From contig NZ_CP117029.1 in the NCBI RefSeq assembly GCF_028551255.1, positions 1,178,001 to 1,242,000 of the forward strand: a stretch of 64,000 nucleotides of DNA. Direction: 5' to 3'. The notes below the pieces were generated by a model that did not search any database, was not told the origin of the DNA, and worked only from the letters and a program-made list of their open reading frames with translations. Positions within the stretch are counted from its first letter, which is position 1. Each line of letters opens with the position of its first letter. This stretch comes from Vibrio tubiashii (lineage in GTDB: Bacteria > Pseudomonadota > Gammaproteobacteria > Enterobacterales > Vibrionaceae). The translations under genes were made by a program, and so were the position numbers. Below are positions 38,258 through 49,989 of this stretch, piece after piece.

Positions 38258-38284
38258 AAAAAAGCGCCATAAAGGCGCTTTTTA
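38258..38284 (-). terminator. Intrinsic terminator of hns
   Basis: AAAAAGCGCC and GGCGCTTTTT form the stem around a short ATAAA-type loop. Read leftward it ends in a T run, about 18 bp after the hns stop. It stands back to back with the gsk terminator. Confidence 0.88.
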
Positions 38285-38301
38285 TAAATCACTAAAAATG
38301 A

Positions 38302-38712
38302 TTAGATTAGGAAGTCTTCTAGGGACTTACCCGCATCTAGTTGTTCTTGAATTACTGAAGGTGTACGACCTTGGCCTGTCCAAGTTTTCTCTTCACCAGA
38401 AGCGTCAACATATTTATATTTTGCAGGGCGAGGTGCACGTTTCGCTTTAGGCTTGCTTCCTTTAGACTCACCTGCCAATGCTGAAATAAGCGCTTCAACG
38501 TCGATACCATCTTTTGCAATTTGCTCAGCGATAGCAGCGAGTTTAGCTTCTTGCTCAGCTGCAGCAGCGCGCTCTGCTTCTTCAGCTTCTTTACGCTCAG
38601 TAACAACAGTAGTTAGTTTATCGAGTGCTTCTTCTAATTGCTCAATAGATAAGTCACGAGAAAGCGCACGTAAACTACGAATGTTTAATAGTGTTTTTGT
38701 TAGTTCCGACAT
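38302..38712 (-). CDS. hns: Nucleoid-associated protein H-NS (VicH-like)
   Basis: A 136-residue H-NS family protein that oligomerises on A+T-rich DNA and silences foreign genes. The N-terminal part LLNIRSLRALSRDLSIEQLEEALDKL is the dimerisation domain, followed by an Ala/Glu-rich coiled coil and a basic linker (KPKAKRAPRPAK). The C-terminal DNA-binding domain has TWTGQGRTPSVIQ with the AT-hook-like loop. The gene next to gsk is the vicH position in V. cholerae. A long A+T-rich upstream region suits autorepression. Confidence 0.93.
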   Translation of the reverse strand: MSELTKTLLNIRSLRALSRDLSIEQLEEALDKLTTVVTERKEAEEAERAAAAEQEAKLAAIAEQIAKDGIDVEALISALAGESKGSKPKAKRAPRPAKYKYVDASGEEKTWTGQGRTPSVIQEQLDAGKSLEDFLI

Positions 38713-39303
38713 TTATTCATCTCTTCGTATATAAGTTGCCGATGTATGAATCATAAACCCCTAAATATAATAATACAATCGCGCTGACATAAATTTACGT
38801 AAAATAATTTATTTTATCGCAAATTTAGAATGGAATTATTCTTAAATAATCGTGCGTAATATTAGGCTGACAATGCATGAGGTTAATTTGTTTCAGTAGG
38901 GGGATGAGCTGAGAGTTTGGTTTCATATTGGATGTTATCGAATATATCAACGTACTTATAAACTATATGTGTTTCGATATATTTAAGGTGTAAAAGCGAC
39001 GTCGAATGTATCAAAGGTGTACCCTTAATAGAAAAGGGCTTAGCAAACCTCTCTTATACTTAGCTGTTGGTATAGTTTGCACATAAAGGCCTCATAATAG
39101 TCTGAGAGTCATTATCAAACCGGATGACTATTCACCTATCCTGAAAGCTTAGTCGAAGTTCGCTAGCGATATTTTTAACAGTAGAAAATGGAATATTATG
39201 TTGAAAGAGGTGGTGATATGAGTACAATGGGCGCAACCTAATGCGTTTTGTTGGTTAAATTATTGTTAAAATGATTTTTCGGTAGTTTAAAGTTTCAGCA
39301 ATC
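38713..39303. other. A+T-rich intergenic region between hns and the lysine riboswitch
   Basis: About 590 bp without a convincing gene. It holds the hns promoter region (A+T-rich, read leftward with TATTAT-type -10 words near 38770-38790) and, at the right end, TAAAAT (39267-39272), a possible -10 of the riboswitch transcript. A Shine-Dalgarno-like GAGGTGGTGAT precedes only a 7-codon frame. Nothing else recognisable was found. Confidence 0.5.
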
Positions 39304-39478
39304 GCGGTAGAGGCGCGGAATAAATAAGTAGTGTTTGCTGGGGTGATGCCAATGAGCAAACATAAAAGGTTATTTCGCCGAAGTGAATTCTCTCATCAAG
39401 GAGGTTTGCTGGGGTTACACTCGAAAGGGGTAACACTGCCATAGTCTATAATTTGTAAAACTATGGAGCGCTACTGTA
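39304..39478 (+). promoter_or_regulatory. Lysine riboswitch (L box)
   Basis: The conserved L-box blocks occur in order: GGTAGAGGCGCG (39307-39318), AGTA, GGGTGATGCC (39341-39350), TTTCGCCGAAGT (39373-39384), GGTTTGCTGGG with a TTAC/GTAA hairpin, CTGCCATAG (39437-39445) and finally TATGGAGCGCTACT (39463-39476), whose CTAC closes P1 with GTAG. Lysine binding in this aptamer turns the downstream gene off. The expression platform is not obvious: no clear terminator with a T run precedes the 39596 start, so control may be at translation. Confidence 0.9.
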
Positions 39479-39595
39479 GGGCTGGGTTTCGCATTCGCTG
39501 ACCTATCGCTAATTTCAACTTAATTGATTGGAAATGATTTCCTTCAATTAGTCTGCAGTAGATCTCTAACCATTTATTACTGGTTTTTGAAGATC

Positions 39596-41197
39596 ATGAA
39601 TTTAATTGATTTTGCATCATCTCCTTTATCTCTTTTGCCGCCAATTGTGGCACTGAGTCTTGCTATTATTACCCGCCGCGTACTTGTATCGCTTGGTGTC
39701 GGTATTGTTTTAGGCGCAATCCTACTTAACGACTACTCATTCGGTAGTGCGCTCGGATATGTTGGTTCTACCGTTTCAAGTGTCTTTATTGAAGATGGTG
39801 GTATCAATACTTGGAATATGAGTATTGTCGGCTTCCTACTATTACTAGGGATGATGACAGCGCTATTGACGCTATCTGGCGGTACACGTGCGTTTGCAGA
39901 GTGGGCGCAAACTCGTGTTAAGAGTAAGCGTGGTTCTAAGCTTCTTGCTGCATTCTTAGGTGTTTTCATCTTTGTTGATGATTACTTTAACAGCTTGGCT
40001 GTAGGTGCTATCTCTCGTCCTGTCACTGACCGTTTCTACGTATCACGAGCTAAGCTAGCTTATATCCTTGATTCAACTGCTGCGCCAATGTGTGTGATCA
40101 TGCCTGCTTCTAGCTGGGGTGCTTACATCATGACAATCATTGGTGGCATCTTAGTTTCGCATGGTATTACTGAGTATTCAGCACTTGGCGCATACGTTCG
40201 CCTAATTCCGATGAACTTCTATGCGATATTCGCGCTACTTATGGTATTTGCTGTTGCTTGGTTCGGGCTAGACATCGGTAAGATGCGTGAGCATGAAATT
40301 GCGGCGTCACGTGGCCATGGGTTTGCAAAAGAGCAAGCGGAAGACTCGGAAGAAGCTCACGAGCTAAACGAAGAGTTGGATATCGAAGAGAGCGAAAAGG
40401 GTAAAGTCTCTGATCTCATCTTGCCGATCGTTTTACTTATTGTTGCGACGGTTGCTTCGATGCTTTACACCGGTGGTCAAGCTCTTGCTGCGGACGGCAT
40501 TGCGTTTAACTTACTTGGTGCTTTTGAAAACACTGACGTAGGTACATCTCTTATTTACGGTGGCCTAGTTGGCTTGGCTGTTGCGCTGTTTACAGTTGTT
40601 AAACAGGGTATTGCGGTAAGTGAGATCTCTCGTACGCTTTGGATCGGCGCGAAATCAATGTTTGGCGCGATCCTGATCCTGGTGTTTGCTTGGACGATTG
40701 GTTCGGTTATCGGTGACATGAACACAGGTAAGTACTTGTCGACCTTAGCTCAAGGTAATATCAACCCACATTGGTTGCCAGTTATTTTGTTCCTATTGTC
40801 TGGGCTTATGGCGTTTTCTACAGGTACATCATGGGGCACATTCGGTATCATGCTGCCAATCGCGGGTGATATGGCAGGTGCAACGGATCTCGCGCTAATG
40901 CTACCAATGCTAAGTGCTGTATTAGCGGGTTCAGTATTTGGTGACCATTGTTCGCCAATCTCAGATACCACCATTCTTTCTTCAACAGGTGCTCGTTGTA
41001 ATCACATCGACCACGTAGCGACTCAATTGCCATATGCACTGTCAGTTGCACTAGTGTCGTGTATTGGTTTCATTACTCTAGGTATGACCGCTTCTATCGG
41101 CATGTCATTTGCCGCAGCGACGGTAGCATTTATCGCTATTTGTGTCTTGCTATCTGTTCTGTCTAAGTCAAAGATGGCGAGTTGCCAAAACGCGTAA
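39596..41197 (+). CDS. NhaC-family transporter under lysine riboswitch, likely lysine permease (LysW-type)
   Basis: A 533-residue inner-membrane protein with about twelve transmembrane helices. The NhaC family pattern is clear: ALSLAIITRRVLVSLGVGI near the start, FVDDYFNSLAVG, and SGLMAFSTGTSWGTFGIMLP with GDHCSPISDTTILSS in the second half. An acidic cytoplasmic loop (about 235-275) separates the halves. NhaC relatives are annotated as Na+/H+ antiporters, but members preceded by a lysine riboswitch have been proposed to import lysine (LysW). The riboswitch immediately upstream makes that reading likely here. Start set at MNLIDFAS; the frame opens 72 nt earlier inside the leader. Confidence 0.87.
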   Translation: MNLIDFASSPLSLLPPIVALSLAIITRRVLVSLGVGIVLGAILLNDYSFGSALGYVGSTVSSVFIEDGGINTWNMSIVGFLLLLGMMTALLTLSGGTRAFAEWAQTRVKSKRGSKLLAAFLGVFIFVDDYFNSLAVGAISRPVTDRFYVSRAKLAYILDSTAAPMCVIMPASSWGAYIMTIIGGILVSHGITEYSALGAYVRLIPMNFYAIFALLMVFAVAWFGLDIGKMREHEIAASRGHGFAKEQAEDSEEAHELNEELDIEESEKGKVSDLILPIVLLIVATVASMLYTGGQALAADGIAFNLLGAFENTDVGTSLIYGGLVGLAVALFTVVKQGIAVSEISRTLWIGAKSMFGAILILVFAWTIGSVIGDMNTGKYLSTLAQGNINPHWLPVILFLLSGLMAFSTGTSWGTFGIMLPIAGDMAGATDLALMLPMLSAVLAGSVFGDHCSPISDTTILSSTGARCNHIDHVATQLPYALSVALVSCIGFITLGMTASIGMSFAAATVAFIAICVLLSVLSKSKMASCQNA

Positions 41198-41349
41198 CAG
41201 CTTGAAGTTATTGCTATTAGATAAGGGAGCTCAGGCTCCCTTTTTATTTGTCATATACAAATTGAAAAAAGTTTAAATAAATGGTTGAAAAATGTTTTCG
41301 CCTTGGTTAGTGTGGATATCAACAAAGCGAACAGAAGAGCTTATTAAGT
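41198..41349 (+). promoter_or_regulatory. Spacer with transporter terminator and weak his promoter
   Basis: After the NhaC-family gene terminator (41223-41245) an A+T-rich stretch leads to the his leader. A possible his promoter is TTGAAA (41285-41290) with TAGTGT (41308-41313) at 17 bp; the -10 is poor, so the assignment is tentative. AGAAGAG (41333-41339) is the leader-peptide ribosome site. Confidence 0.4.
41223..41245 (+). terminator. Intrinsic terminator of the NhaC-family gene
   Basis: AAGGGAGC pairs with GCTCCCTT around TCAG, followed by TTTT. Confidence 0.9.
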
Positions 41350-41397
41350 ATGCGTAAATTAGTCATGAACATTCATCACCACCATCACCCAGTCTAG
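41350..41397 (+). CDS. hisL: his operon leader peptide
   Basis: A 15-codon frame MRKLVMNIHHHHHPV with five consecutive histidine codons (CAT CAC CAC CAT CAC) and TAG at 41395-41397. It is the sensing element of histidine attenuation: ribosomes stall on the His run when charged tRNA-His is scarce. E. coli HisL has seven histidines. The first ATG is preferred because AGAAGAG lies 10-17 nt upstream; a second in-frame ATG at 41365 would still include all five histidines. Confidence 0.95.
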   Translation: MRKLVMNIHHHHHPV

Positions 41398-41506
41398 TCT
41401 TTCGGGAGATGCACGCATACCCGGGAGACAGGAAACTCCCGGAGGCTAAAATCGCAAACTACAAGATTTAGAACCCTCGGGAGAACAACTCTTCCGAGGG
41501 TTTTTC
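41398..41506 (+). promoter_or_regulatory. his attenuator with alternative hairpins and terminator
   Basis: Segments TTCGGGAG (41401-41408), hairpin CCGGGAG / CTCCCGG (41421-41442) and terminator ACCCTCGG / CCGAGGGT (41473-41501) followed by TTTTT share GGGAG/CTCCC words, so they can pair in alternative ways. Ribosome stalling in the His run should favour an antiterminator and let RNA polymerase reach hisG. The order leader peptide, pause hairpin, terminator is that of enterobacterial his attenuators. Confidence 0.92.
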
Positions 41507-41562
41507 AGTATTTGAATCTTAAAAAGTTTATAAATTTCAAAATCTTGCACAGGGATACAGCA

Positions 41563-42459
41563 ATGCATACACAACGCCTAAGAATCGCAATCCAAAAGAA
41601 AGGTCGCCTGAGTAAAGAGTGTCAGACTCTGCTTAAAAAGTGCGGCGTTAAATTCAACATCATGGGTGAGCGCCTTGTTGTTCACTCACTAAATATGCCA
41701 ATTGACCTATTGCTAGTGCGCGATGACGATATTCCAGGTCTTATCATGGATGGTGTGGTTGACCTCGGCTTTATCGGTGAAAACGAACTTGAAGAAGTAC
41801 GTTTAGATCGTAAGGCATTGGGCGAACCATGTGAGTTTGTTCAATTGCGTCGTCTAGATTTTGGTGGTTGTCGTCTATCTATCGCGATTGATAAGGATGA
41901 AGAGTACAACGGCCCTCAGGACCTAGCAGGCAAACGCATTGCAACGACTTACCCTCAGCTACTTAAAGCGTACATGGATGAGCAAGGTGTTCCTTTCTCT
42001 ACCTGTATGCTCACTGGCTCTGTAGAAGTGGCTCCGCGAGCGGGTCTTGCGGATGCAATTGCAGATTTGGTTTCTACTGGTGCAACTCTAGAAGCGAACG
42101 GTCTTAAAGAAGCTGAAATCATTTTCAAATCAAAGGCGACACTGATTCAACGCACTGGTGAGTTTGACTCCGACAAAGTGGCGTTAATCGAAAAGCTCCT
42201 GACTCGTATGCAAGGCGTACAGCAAGCCAAAGAATCGAAATACATCATGCTGCACGCACCAACGGATAAGTTAGACCAAATCAAATCTCTACTACCGGGT
42301 GCTGAGGATCCTACGGTTCTCCCACTTTCTGCAGATCAGCAAAAAGTCGCGGTTCACTTGGTGAGCACTGAAAACTTGTTCTGGGAAACCATGGAACAGC
42401 TAAAAGAGTTGGGTGCGAGCTCAATCCTAGTATTGCCAATTGAGAAAATGATGGAGTAA
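41563..42459 (+). CDS. hisG: ATP phosphoribosyltransferase
   Basis: A 298-residue long-form HisG, the first enzyme of histidine synthesis, feedback-inhibited by histidine. It opens with [13 protein letters not shown] and has the PRPP-binding [15 protein letters not shown] segment. The C-terminal ~75 residues are the regulatory ACT-like domain of the long form, so no HisZ is needed. Start set at the ATG at 41563 (MHTQRLRIA), with AGGGA upstream; the frame is open 51 nt further back. Confidence 0.97.
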   Translation: MHTQRLRIAIQKKGRLSKECQTLLKKCGVKFNIMGERLVVHSLNMPIDLLLVRDDDIPGLIMDGVVDLGFIGENELEEVRLDRKALGEPCEFVQLRRLDFGGCRLSIAIDKDEEYNGPQDLAGKRIATTYPQLLKAYMDEQGVPFSTCMLTGSVEVAPRAGLADAIADLVSTGATLEANGLKEAEIIFKSKATLIQRTGEFDSDKVALIEKLLTRMQGVQQAKESKYIMLHAPTDKLDQIKSLLPGAEDPTVLPLSADQQKVAVHLVSTENLFWETMEQLKELGASSILVLPIEKMME

Positions 42460-42464
42460 TTGCA

Positions 42465-43757
42465 ATGAGAACAGTCGTTTGGCAATCATTAAGTGAATCT
42501 CAGCAAGACTCTATTTTAGAGCGTCCGGCAATTACAGAAGGTGCGAATATCACCGCAGCGGTTTCGCAAGTGATCGCCAAGGTCCGCGAAGAAGGCGATG
42601 CTGCGCTACTTGAGCTGACAGAAAAGTTTGATCGCGTTAAGCCTGAGTCAATTCGTGTTTCTGAGCAAGAAGTAGAAGCGGCATGTGATCGCTTGTCTTC
42701 CAACATGAAACAGGCGCTTGAGCAGGCCTATGCCAATATCTCTAAGTTCCATAAGGCGCAAAAACCTCAGCCAATCAAGGTTGAGACACAGCCTGGCGTC
42801 TTGTGTGAGCAAGTCACTCGTCCAATTCAAAAAGTGGGCTTGTACATTCCAGGCGGCAGTGCACCACTGCCATCGACAGTTTTGATGCTTGGGGTGCCAG
42901 CGAAAATTGCAGGTTGTCGCAAAGTGGTTCTTTGTTCTCCTCCGCCTATCGCAGACGAGATCCTTTATGTCGCGAAGCTATGTGGCATTGATGAAGTCTA
43001 CAATGTGGGTGGCGGTCAAGCGGTTGCGGCAATGGCGTATGGTACCGAAAGTGTTTCAAAAGTAGATAAGATTTTTGGGCCGGGTAATGCTTACGTGACA
43101 GAAGCAAAGCGTCAGGTAAGCAATGACTTCCGTGGTGCGGCGATTGATATGCCAGCAGGGCCTTCTGAAGTCTTGGTTTTGGCTGATGAAACCGCTGACC
43201 CAGATTTTATTGCTGCCGATTTGCTTAGCCAAGCGGAGCACGGACCAGATTCACAAGTCGTGCTTGTTACACCATCACCGATTGTTGCTGATCAGGTTAC
43301 CGATGCAGTTCAGCGTCAGCTTAAAGAATTATCTCGTGCAGATATTGCTGAAAAAGCCTTAGCATCGAGTTTAATCATTATCTCTGAATCGCTGACTCAA
43401 GCAGTGTCGATTTCGAACTACTATGGTCCGGAACACCTGATTGTACAAACTAAGAATCCTCGTGAACTTCTGCCTCTACTCGATAATGCAGGTTCGATCT
43501 TCCTAGGTGATTGGTCTCCTGAGTCAGCAGGTGATTATGCGTCAGGGACAAACCACGTTCTTCCTACATACGGTTACACCCGTACTTACTCAAGTCTTGG
43601 ACTCGCTGATTTCTCTAAACGAATGACAGTACAAGAGCTTACGGCAGATGGCTTGACAGAATTAGCGCCAACCGTTGTCACCATGGCAGAAGCGGAAGGT
43701 CTGGATGCGCACAAGCGTGCTGTGACGATTCGTGTCGAAAAACTGGCAGCTAAGTAA
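42465..43757 (+). CDS. hisD: Histidinol dehydrogenase
   Basis: A 430-residue zinc enzyme that oxidises L-histidinol to histidine in two NAD-dependent steps. Motifs: [46 protein letters not shown] and [10 protein letters not shown] with zinc ligands; the C-terminal [10 protein letters not shown] is also conserved. It starts 5 nt after hisG. Confidence 0.98.
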   Translation: MRTVVWQSLSESQQDSILERPAITEGANITAAVSQVIAKVREEGDAALLELTEKFDRVKPESIRVSEQEVEAACDRLSSNMKQALEQAYANISKFHKAQKPQPIKVETQPGVLCEQVTRPIQKVGLYIPGGSAPLPSTVLMLGVPAKIAGCRKVVLCSPPPIADEILYVAKLCGIDEVYNVGGGQAVAAMAYGTESVSKVDKIFGPGNAYVTEAKRQVSNDFRGAAIDMPAGPSEVLVLADETADPDFIAADLLSQAEHGPDSQVVLVTPSPIVADQVTDAVQRQLKELSRADIAEKALASSLIIISESLTQAVSISNYYGPEHLIVQTKNPRELLPLLDNAGSIFLGDWSPESAGDYASGTNHVLPTYGYTRTYSSLGLADFSKRMTVQELTADGLTELAPTVVTMAEAEGLDAHKRAVTIRVEKLAAK

Positions 43758-44810
<1,053 letters not shown>

Positions 44811-44817
44811 ATATCAT

Positions 44818-44841
44818 TGGCTCTGGCCTTTGCGAGAGCCA
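44818..44841 (+). other. Hairpin in the hisC-hisB gap
   Basis: TGGCTCT (44818-44824) pairs with AGAGCCA (44835-44841) around a 10-nt loop. No T run follows, so it is not a standard terminator. It may slow RNA decay, act as a processing site or modulate the distal genes. Confidence 0.5.
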
Positions 44842-44866
44842 CTAAATTTGAAATAAGGAAGTTCGA

Positions 44867-45940
44867 GTGAGCAAGCAACAAAAAATTCTATTTATCGACC
44901 GAGATGGCACCTTAATTGTTGAGCCGCCGGTGGACTTTCAAGTAGACCGATTAGACAAACTAAAGCTAGAGCCGTTTGTTATTCCAAGTCTACTCTCTCT
45001 TCAAGATGCGGGTTACCGCCTGGTGATGGTGACTAACCAAGACGGTTTGGGCACGGATAGCTACCCACAAGCAGACTTTGATGCGCCACATAATATGATG
45101 ATGGAGATCTTTGAATCTCAGGGTGTGAAGTTTGATGATGTGCTGATTTGTCCTCACTTTGATGAAGATAACTGTTCTTGCCGTAAGCCTAAATTGGGTT
45201 TGGTTAAAGAATACCTTCAAGGTGGAAAAGTCGATTTCCAAAACTCGGTTGTGATTGGTGATCGTCAAACGGACCTTCAACTTGCAGAAAATATGTCAAT
45301 TCGTGGCATTCAATACAACCCAGAAACCATGAACTGGAAGCAGATTCTTAAAGATCTGACCGTGAAAGCACGTGTTGCCGAAGTGATTCGAACCACTAAA
45401 GAAACGGACATTAAAGTTGCCGTTAATCTTGATGAGCAGGGCAGTAACCAAATCTCTACTGGTCTTGGTTTCTTCGATCACATGCTAGATCAAATCGCGA
45501 CTCACGGCGGATTCCAGATGGTGTGCAAAGTGGAAGGTGACTTACACATTGATGATCACCACACGGTAGAAGATACCGCTCTTGCATTGGGTCAAGCGCT
45601 AAAAGAAGCACTGGGTGACAAGCGTGGCATCGGTCGCTTTGGCTTTAGCCTGCCAATGGATGAGTGCTTGGCACAATGTGCACTAGACCTGTCTGGTCGT
45701 CCATACCTTAAGTTCGATGCGGAGTTTAGCCGTGAACAGGTTGGTGACTTATCTACAGAGATGGTGGTGCACTTCTTCCGCTCATTGACTGATACCCTAG
45801 CGTGTACGCTGCACCTTTCTTCAGCTGGCGACAATGATCACCACATCATTGAGAGCTTATTTAAAGCGTTTGGTCGTACCCTACGCCAAGCAATCAAAGT
45901 AGAAGGTACTGAGCTACCAAGTAGTAAAGGCGTACTTTAA
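44867..45940 (+). CDS. hisB: Bifunctional histidinol-phosphatase / imidazoleglycerol-phosphate dehydratase
   Basis: A 357-residue fused enzyme. The N-terminal HAD phosphatase (about 1-165) has FIDRDGTL with the nucleophile Asp11 and the zinc-binding C-P-H / C-x-C-R cluster ([12 protein letters not shown]). The C-terminal dehydratase (about 167-357) has [15 protein letters not shown] and [14 protein letters not shown] with metal-binding histidines. It starts with GTG, preceded by AAGGAAG. The fusion is the enterobacterial/Vibrio arrangement. Confidence 0.98.
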   Translation: MSKQQKILFIDRDGTLIVEPPVDFQVDRLDKLKLEPFVIPSLLSLQDAGYRLVMVTNQDGLGTDSYPQADFDAPHNMMMEIFESQGVKFDDVLICPHFDEDNCSCRKPKLGLVKEYLQGGKVDFQNSVVIGDRQTDLQLAENMSIRGIQYNPETMNWKQILKDLTVKARVAEVIRTTKETDIKVAVNLDEQGSNQISTGLGFFDHMLDQIATHGGFQMVCKVEGDLHIDDHHTVEDTALALGQALKEALGDKRGIGRFGFSLPMDECLAQCALDLSGRPYLKFDAEFSREQVGDLSTEMVVHFFRSLTDTLACTLHLSSAGDNDHHIIESLFKAFGRTLRQAIKVEGTELPSSKGVL

Positions 45941-45966
45941 GGCTAACGTTAGCAAGGAGAAAAACA

Positions 45967-46581
45967 GTGACAGAACAGAAAGTCGTCATTATTGATACTG
46001 GTTGTGCCAACGTTTCTTCGGTGAAGTTTGCCATTGAACGTTTAGGTTATGATGTAACGATTTCTAAAGACCCTCAAGTCGTGCTTGCAGCAGATAAGCT
46101 GTTTCTACCAGGTGTAGGGACAGCAAGTGAAGCGATGAAGAACCTTGAAGAGCGCGATCTAATTAGCTTGGTAAAACAGGTAGAAAAGCCGCTACTAGGG
46201 ATCTGTTTAGGTATGCAGCTGTTGGGCAAAGTATCTCAAGAAAAAGGGCAGAAAGCGGATGAGCTGGTTGAGTGCCTTGGGCTTTGTGATGGTGAAGTGA
46301 AGCTACTTGAAACTGGCGATTTACCACTGCCTCACATGGGGTGGAACACAGTATCAGCTAAAACAGGCAATCCACTATTCAAAGGGATTGAAGAAGGCGA
46401 GTACTTCTATTTCGTGCATAGCTTTGCCATGCCTGTTGGTGACTACACAATTGCAGAATGTGAGTACGAAAACCCATTCACGGCTGCTGTGCAAAGCGGT
46501 AACTACTACGGTGTGCAATTCCACCCTGAGCGTTCTTCAAAAGCGGGCGCGAAGCTTATTCAAAACTTCTTAGAATTATAA
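45967..46581 (+). CDS. hisH: Imidazole glycerol phosphate synthase, glutaminase subunit
   Basis: A 204-residue class I glutamine amidotransferase that feeds ammonia to HisF. The oxyanion/nucleophile motif GICLGMQLL and the catalytic His-x-Glu in [10 protein letters not shown] are present. It starts at a GTG with AAGGAGAAAA upstream, 26 nt after hisB. Confidence 0.97.
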   Translation: MTEQKVVIIDTGCANVSSVKFAIERLGYDVTISKDPQVVLAADKLFLPGVGTASEAMKNLEERDLISLVKQVEKPLLGICLGMQLLGKVSQEKGQKADELVECLGLCDGEVKLLETGDLPLPHMGWNTVSAKTGNPLFKGIEEGEYFYFVHSFAMPVGDYTIAECEYENPFTAAVQSGNYYGVQFHPERSSKAGAKLIQNFLEL

Positions 46582-48082
<1,501 letters not shown>

Positions 48083-48086
<4 letters not shown>

Positions 48087-48718
48087 GTGTAAACACCGCC
48101 GAAGTAAGTTCTTTAGCTGAGCGTATCAACTGGGACAAGGTGGATGGTCTAGTGCCTGCTATTGTACAAGATTTCCAATCGAGCCAAGTGTTGATGATGG
48201 GTTACATGAACCAAGACGCACTGGTGAAAACGGGTGAAACCGGTCAAGTCACCTTTTTCTCTCGTACTAAACAGCGTTTGTGGACCAAAGGTGAAACCTC
48301 TGGCAACGTATTGCAATTGGTTAACATGCAGCTAGATTGCGATAACGATACGCTACTAGTGAAAGTGAATCCCATTGGTCCTACGTGCCACTTGGGCAAC
48401 ACCACTTGTTGGGATGTCGACCCACAAGAGGAGTCGCAAATGGTGTGGCTTCATCAACTTGAGCAGCTATTGGCTGCCCGCAAGAGTGCCGATCCTGATT
48501 CCTCTTATACTGCCAACCTTTATTCCCGTGGCACCAAGCGTATTTCGCAGAAAGTGGGCGAAGAAGGTGTTGAAGTCGCGCTTGCGGCGACGTCGGGTGA
48601 TAAGGCGGAGCTAGTGTGCGAGTCAGCTGATTTGATTTATCACCTATTGGTTCTTCTACAAGATCAAGGTCTGTCGATGAACGATGTGGTCAACAAGTTA
48701 AAAGAGCGCCACAAATAA
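48083..48718 (+). CDS. hisI: Bifunctional phosphoribosyl-AMP cyclohydrolase / phosphoribosyl-ATP pyrophosphatase
   Basis: A 211-residue fused HisI-HisE. The N-terminal cyclohydrolase has [31 protein letters not shown] and the zinc-binding D-x-D/C region ([18 protein letters not shown]). The C-terminal pyrophosphatase (about 115-211) has [18 protein letters not shown] and [13 protein letters not shown]. Last gene of the operon, 4-nt ATGA overlap with hisF, followed by a strong terminator. Confidence 0.98.
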
Positions 48719-48738
48719 TATCTGACCTCCAAATAACT

Positions 48739-48767
48739 AGCGCCCTCAAATGAGGGCGCTTTTTTTA
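48739..48767 (+). terminator. Intrinsic terminator of the his operon
   Basis: AGCGCCCTCA pairs perfectly with TGAGGGCGCT around AA and is followed by seven T residues. It may also act weakly leftward for the convergent permease gene. Confidence 0.95.
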
Positions 48768-48783
48768 GCCAACGTTGTTTATA

Positions 48784-49989
48784 TTAAATTTCGAAAAGGA
48801 AGTAGTAACCGTAACCTACGATTAAGGCTGGTAATGCTGAATAGATGGTGGCAACCAAAGCGGCTTTTGGTGCTAAGGCAATTGCAGGGAATAGAGCATC
48901 ACCATCGTTTGATATCGCATTCGCTATTTGCGCAGATAATGGCGCGGCTCCAGAAATGTACAAACTCGTCACGAGAATTTGCGGTCCACAGCCTGGCAGT
49001 AAACCAACAGTTAAGCCCATCAGTGGCATCCAAACGCCCCATCCAGAGAAGGTCGCGGCGAGATCGATATGACCAAAGAAAGTAATCAGTTCAAACGCCA
49101 TAAATGCCAGAATGACCCATGCTGTAACGAAGTTGGTATCTTGCGCGGCTTTCTGTATCGGATGAGACGAAACTTGCTTTGTATCTTCAGCGACCGTTGA
49201 CTCGTAATCTTTGATTTCTTTGGTTAACGACCAAAGTAACATACTAACGATGATAAGGATGGCACCGACCCATTCTATGGTCATTTCAGGTAGGTGGAGC
49301 AGTTGATTGACATCGACCTGAAAAGAGCCAAGAGCAGCGATGATGGTTGCAGGAACAAGAAGCCATTTCCAAAATGCTCCTTGTAGATTAATGGCCTTCT
49401 GCTCAAGACTGCTTGAGCTTTCACTTGCACAACTAAAACGGTTCGCAACCGACGTTGCTTCAGGTCGAAGAAAATCATCGCGATGGATGCCATTGACCAC
49501 CCAGCCTGAAACGCAGCCAACCATGACCCCTAGGCCAATGACGGCAAAGCCGATATCAGGTTTGCTCGCGAGTAGCAGGAATGCGGCATCACCCATCGTC
49601 GAGGTTAAGACCGCGACAATGGCACCAAAACCAACGCGACCACTGACAAATTGGGTCGTGACGATGATAGCTCCACCACAGCCAGGCAAAGCACCTAGCA
49701 GGGCAGCGAAGAACACCTGATGATTACGTGAACTCTGGTAAAGGTTTACCAGGCGGTTTTCCTTGCTAAAGAAAACCGACAAGTAGTGATAGATAGCCAG
49801 AGTAAAGGCGACATAACTAGAGACTGCCCAAAACGCATCCGCAAGCGTATTTACAGACACATCTCTGGTTGTATCACTAAGTAATAAAACAATGAGAGCA
49901 ATAGGAAGTAATAAACGCTTGTACGCAGGTCGAAACTGAGTAAGAGACAACCAAGTGGGTAAGTGGTGCGAAAATCGTAAAGTGTCCAT
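48784..49989 (-). CDS. ArsP_2/DUF2899-type permease, putative manganese or metal(loid) exporter
   Basis: A 401-residue inner-membrane protein with about ten transmembrane helices and an evident internal duplication: LPGCG at 101-105 with GDAAFL 31 residues later, and LPGCG at 331-335 with GDALFP again 31 residues later. This paired PGCG pattern marks the family variously annotated as putative manganese transporter or arsenic efflux (PF11449 group). A Fur-like box 42 bp upstream of the start suggests iron- or metal-dependent control. The substrate is not established. Convergent with the his operon. Confidence 0.8.
   Translation of the reverse strand: MDTLRFSHHLPTWLSLTQFRPAYKRLLLPIALIVLLLSDTTRDVSVNTLADAFWAVSSYVAFTLAIYHYLSVFFSKENRLVNLYQSSRNHQVFFAALLGALPGCGGAIIVTTQFVSGRVGFGAIVAVLTSTMGDAAFLLLASKPDIGFAVIGLGVMVGCVSGWVVNGIHRDDFLRPEATSVANRFSCASESSSSLEQKAINLQGAFWKWLLVPATIIAALGSFQVDVNQLLHLPEMTIEWVGAILIIVSMLLWSLTKEIKDYESTVAEDTKQVSSHPIQKAAQDTNFVTAWVILAFMAFELITFFGHIDLAATFSGWGVWMPLMGLTVGLLPGCGPQILVTSLYISGAAPLSAQIANAISNDGDALFPAIALAPKAALVATIYSALPALIVGYGYYFLFEI

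Noticed and set aside
39218..39241. Seven-codon frame MSTMGAT with a good Shine-Dalgarno upstream of the lysine riboswitch
   Set aside because: Too short and with no lysine codons or other sign of a leader peptide; likely chance.
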